Assembly (NCBI GenBank): GCA_964504155.1
Contig: CAZDCZ010000102.1
Location: 1-8,528 of the forward strand
Reading direction: 5' to 3'
Source of the DNA: CAZDCZ01 sp964504155
GTDB taxonomy: Bacteria; Bacteroidota; Bacteroidia; Bacteroidales; UBA12077
Length of the DNA stretch: 8,528 nucleotides
Positions within the stretch are counted from its first letter, which is position 1. Each line of letters begins with the position of its first letter. Positions 5,929 to 8,528 of the stretch are shown here, in pieces. Below the pieces are notes generated by a model. It did not search any database. It was not told the DNA's origin and was given only the letters and a program-made list of their open reading frames with translations. Position numbers and translations under genes: made by a program.

Positions 5929-6996
5929 ATGAATATTATAATAGGAATTTCTCATCCTAAACATGTATATATTTTTAAATATTTATATTTTAAACTAAAA
6001 GAAGCAAATCATAGTGTTTTAGTATTGGCATCCAATAAAGAAATGACTTGCGAGTTATTAGATAAATTTGGCATTAACTATGTATTAATGGGTGTGAATA
6101 AGAAAAATTTGATTAGTAAATTATTACAAGTAATTAAGTATTTTTTTATAACATTTTTTTATGCAATAAAATTTAAAACAGATATTTTTATCGGTTTTGG
6201 TTATATTCATTTTGCCTTAGTTAGTTTTATATTAAGAAAACCGTTTATCTTTCCAGATGATACTGAAGTAGCTAAAACTTTACATAAAATATTAATGCCT
6301 TTTACAAGTGCTTTTTTAACAACTTCCGGATTTAAAAATAAATTGTCCAATAAACAAATTTGGTTTAACGGAAATCTTGAATTATTATACTTACATCCAA
6401 AAAGGTTTAAAACAGAAACATTTAAAAAACCAAATGAGAAATATGTTTTATTGCGGTTTGTTTCATGGAATGCTTTTCACGATGTAGGACATCATGGTTT
6501 GTCATTTCAAGCTAAGAAACAGTTAGTTAATGAGGTTTTAAAATATGCAAAAGTTTACATTGCTTCAGAAAATGATCTGCCCGATGAATTTAAAAAATAT
6601 CAGTTAAAAATTCCACCTGAGAAAATACATGAATTTGTTTATGGAGCAGAGCTTGTAGTAGGAGAGAGTCCTACAATGACAACTGAATCTGCAGTTCTTG
6701 GAACACCTGCAATTTGTATTTCTTCCTGGGCATGTAATAGTTTGGGGAATTTTTCAGAATTATATAAAGATGATATGATCTATTGTTATCACCCTGACGA
6801 AGAAAAAGCTGCAATACAAAAAGCAATTCAATTGCTATCCACTAAAGATTTAAAGAATATTTGGAGGGGAAAAGCAGAAAAATTTATTAATTCAAGAATA
6901 GACCTTGCAGAATTTATGGTCTGGTTTATTGAAAACTACCCCGAAAGTCACAAAATAATGAAAGAAAACCCCGATTATCAAAATAGATTCAAATAA
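5929..6996 (+). CDS. DUF354-family GT-B-like protein, putative glycosyltransferase
   Basis: This 355-residue protein looks like DUF354, a family related to UDP-GlcNAc 2-epimerase and MurG-like GT-B folds and found in archaeal and bacterial glycan loci; to my knowledge its function is not established. The N-terminal half starts with MNIIIGISHPKHVYIFKYL (1-19), where family members carry a conserved HPxHV-like strand-loop, and continues with DIFIGFGYIHFALVSFI (85-101) and FIFPDDTE (106-113). The linker and C-terminal half show LLRFVSWNAFHDVGHHGLS (174-192) and YIASENDLP (210-218). GESPTMTTESAVLGTPAI (245-262) is a GT-B style donor-site motif with Glu before LGTP. A hydrophobic patch at 68-80 may touch the membrane. 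It starts five bases after the aminotransferase stop. The operon context favours a glycosyltransferase; an epimerase-like enzyme is the alternative. Confidence 0.75.
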   Translation: MNIIIGISHPKHVYIFKYLYFKLKEANHSVLVLASNKEMTCELLDKFGINYVLMGVNKKNLISKLLQVIKYFFITFFYAIKFKTDIFIGFGYIHFALVSFILRKPFIFPDDTEVAKTLHKILMPFTSAFLTTSGFKNKLSNKQIWFNGNLELLYLHPKRFKTETFKKPNEKYVLLRFVSWNAFHDVGHHGLSFQAKKQLVNEVLKYAKVYIASENDLPDEFKKYQLKIPPEKIHEFVYGAELVVGESPTMTTESAVLGTPAICISSWACNSLGNFSELYKDDMIYCYHPDEEKAAIQKAIQLLSTKDLKNIWRGKAEKFINSRIDLAEFMVWFIENYPESHKIMKENPDYQNRFK

Positions 6997-6998
6997 GC

Positions 6999-8138
6999 AT
7001 GAATGTTTTTCATATAGGCACAATTGCATTTGAAACTGCAGATACAAAAAGAGAACTTAAATCAATTGGCGGTATTTCCGGTTATATTATCGAGCTAATT
7101 AATTACTCATTGTCAAAAGGTATTCGTATTGGTTTTATCGGTAAAATCTATAATTATTCAAAAAACAAAAACCTAAGTTATATTCAGGTACAAAATAAAG
7201 TTACCAGTACTAATAAGTTTTTAATACATCTTCTTTATAAATCTTTAATAACAAAGCTTCCACCCAAAGCTATTATTCATGCACACAGACCGGACCATTT
7301 AGCTGCGTTTATCATATTTAATAACAGACCTTCTGTAATAAGTCTTCATGGTCAACAGGCCCATACTGTCAATATTAGAAAAGGGAAGCTTATTCGTACT
7401 ATTTATCAGGTTTTAGAAAAATATGCTGTTAAAAAAGCAAAGGCTTTGATAGCTGTTGATCCTATCACAAAAGATTTTTATTCAAAATTGTATCCTAAGT
7501 ATCAGCAGAAAATACATACAATTCCTACAGGTGTAAATACAAATGTATTTTATTCTACAGAAAAGAGTATATCAAGAAAAAAGTTGGGTTTTAAGGAATC
7601 CGATAAAATAATTATTTATGTAGGACGCATTGAGCCACCTAAAAGAATTGATATTATCATAGAAGCTCTTCGCTTAATAGTTCAGAAAGATAATAATTAC
7701 AAAATGGTTTTAGTTGGCGACGGTGTATTAATGGATGACATGAAATCTTTATCTTCAAATTTAAACTTGAATGATAATATTTATTTTATGGGTGTGCGTA
7801 AAAGAAACGAATTGCCTTTATTATTTAATTCTGCTGATGTATCTGTTCTTATTTCCGATAATGAAGGCAGTCCGCTATCTGTAAAAGAATCATTAGCTTG
7901 TGGAATACCCGTGGTGGCAAATGCCGTAGGTGATATTTCTGAACTAATAAAAGATTCACATAATGGCTTTATCATTAATAAAAACGACATTCACGATATT
8001 GCCAATAAATTACAATTATCAATACAAAATACTAAAGTATTTAAGCAAAATTGCATTGATTCAATAAAATCTTATACAATTTCTCATGTAAGTGATGATG
8101 TAATTAAGCTATATAATAAAATTTTGAATGAACAATAA
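6999..8138 (+). CDS. Family 4 (GT-B) glycosyltransferase
   Basis: This 379-residue retaining glycosyltransferase probably adds one sugar of the repeat unit from a nucleotide-sugar donor. The acceptor-side N-terminal domain has GGISGYIIELINYSLSKG (24-41), which contains the glycine-rich loop, IIHAHRPDHLAAF (92-104) and ISLHG (114-118). The donor domain has IPTGVNTNVF (175-184), IYVGRIEPPKRIDIIIEAL (206-224) with the conserved Arg and Lys, LVGDGVLMDDM (238-248), and the EX7E motif from E289 to E297 within EGSPLSVKESLACGIPVVA (289-307). All key family residues are visible and the length is typical. No signal peptide or clear membrane helix is seen. It starts two bases after the DUF354 stop, and its last 11 bases overlap the kinase-like gene in another frame. 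Sugar specificity cannot be read from sequence. Confidence 0.93.
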   Translation: MNVFHIGTIAFETADTKRELKSIGGISGYIIELINYSLSKGIRIGFIGKIYNYSKNKNLSYIQVQNKVTSTNKFLIHLLYKSLITKLPPKAIIHAHRPDHLAAFIIFNNRPSVISLHGQQAHTVNIRKGKLIRTIYQVLEKYAVKKAKALIAVDPITKDFYSKLYPKYQQKIHTIPTGVNTNVFYSTEKSISRKKLGFKESDKIIIYVGRIEPPKRIDIIIEALRLIVQKDNNYKMVLVGDGVLMDDMKSLSSNLNLNDNIYFMGVRKRNELPLLFNSADVSVLISDNEGSPLSVKESLACGIPVVANAVGDISELIKDSHNGFIINKNDIHDIANKLQLSIQNTKVFKQNCIDSIKSYTISHVSDDVIKLYNKILNEQ

Positions 8139-8528
8139 TGCATATTATATAACCGGACCTGACGGTAGTGGTAAAACAAGCTATATAAAAGAATTAGAAA
8201 AAAAATTTCTGGATCAAAACCTTAAAATAAAACATATCTGGTTGCGCTCTCCTAAAATTTTGTCAAAGCCATTAATGGCATATTGTAGAATTGTGGGTTT
8301 AACACAATACAAGTTTATTGATGGTGTTAAGTATGGTAAGCATGAATTTTATAAATCGAAATTTGTTTCTTGGCTTTTTCCGGTTTTACAATTAATAGAT
8401 TTTAAGCTAAAGTGGTATGTTTTTAAAAGAAATATTGGGAAATCCGATATTTTGCTGTTTGATCGTTTTGGTATAGATACACTTGCCGATTTAATGGTTG
8501 ATACCGGTAGAATGGATTTGCATAATAC
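8128..8528 (+). CDS. Thymidylate-kinase-like P-loop kinase, 5' part (3' end outside window)
   Basis: An open frame of 133 codons runs from ATG 8128 to the window edge with no stop. Residues 8-18 (ITGPDGSGKTS) are a clear Walker A loop of the thymidylate kinase type. Near the end, ILLFDRFGIDTLADLMVD (about 107-124) resembles the DRY/DRF segment of that superfamily. The ATG at 8138, which looks natural because it overlaps the previous stop as TAATG, runs into a stop after four codons. The start therefore has to be 8128 (or an unusual codon), giving an 11-base overlap with the glycosyltransferase. The segment between the motifs is longer and more hydrophobic (FVSWLFPVLQLIDFKLKWYVF) than I expect for a housekeeping dTMP kinase, so a specialised kinase of the glycan pathway is likelier than Tmk. 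Its substrate is unknown. Confidence 0.82.
   Translation, partial: MNNNAYYITGPDGSGKTSYIKELEKKFLDQNLKIKHIWLRSPKILSKPLMAYCRIVGLTQYKFIDGVKYGKHEFYKSKFVSWLFPVLQLIDFKLKWYVFKRNIGKSDILLFDRFGIDTLADLMVDTGRMDLHN

Noticed and set aside
7781..7990. Minus-strand open frame opposite the GT4 donor domain.
   Set aside because: It lies opposite the conserved EX7E region and has no motif or start context of its own.
8138..8152. TAATG junction start for the kinase gene.
   Set aside because: The frame from this ATG stops after four codons. The P-loop frame starts at ATG 8128.

Overview
The window is the interior of a single plus-strand operon for a surface polysaccharide (O-antigen, capsule or exopolysaccharide). 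The DNA is strongly AT-rich and there is almost no space between genes. The starts are mostly A/T-rich and lack Shine-Dalgarno sequences, and the gene families are those seen in Bacteroidota glycan loci. I therefore infer a member of the Bacteroidota (Flavobacteriia or Bacteroidia-like). No rRNA, tRNA, ribosomal protein or other taxonomic marker is present to confirm this.

Layout, all on the plus strand. Positions 1-297 hold the 3' end of a gene that begins upstream and that I do not recognise. Next are a family 2 glycosyltransferase with C-terminal membrane segments (294-1265), a FemAB/GNAT-fold transferase (1265-2272) and a left-handed beta-helix acyltransferase (2273-2755). A nucleotide-sugar cassette follows: two tandem FdtA/QdtA-type sugar 3,4-ketoisomerase paralogues (2756-3160 and 3165-3584), a sugar N-formyltransferase with a C-terminal ankyrin-repeat domain (3584-4789) and a PLP-dependent sugar aminotransferase (4802-5923). 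Downstream are a DUF354-type GT-B protein (5929-6996), a family 4 glycosyltransferase (6999-8138) and the 5' part of a thymidylate-kinase-like P-loop kinase (8128-8528), which is cut by the window edge. The longest gap between genes is 12 bases, and no promoter, terminator, mobile element, CRISPR array or RNA gene is visible.

How the genes work together (inference). dTDP-4-keto-6-deoxyglucose, made by RmlA/RmlB encoded elsewhere, would be isomerised to a 3-keto sugar by the ketoisomerase(s). The aminotransferase would aminate it at C-3 and the formyltransferase would N-formylate it, giving a dTDP-3-formamido-3,6-dideoxyhexose (Qui3NFo or Fuc3NFo). The glycosyltransferases would build it into a repeat unit. 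The FemAB-like and beta-helix transferases could decorate the glycan with an aminoacyl and an acetyl group.

The points most worth a second look are the first ketoisomerase paralogue, where the second histidine of the HAH motif is phenylalanine; the ankyrin domain on the formyltransferase; an acyltransferase-ketoisomerase gene order that mirrors the fused WxcM/FdtD enzymes; a heptamer repeat inside the aminotransferase gene; and the FemAB and kinase-like genes, whose substrates are unknown. The core pathway is of a known type. I do not see a wholly new system.
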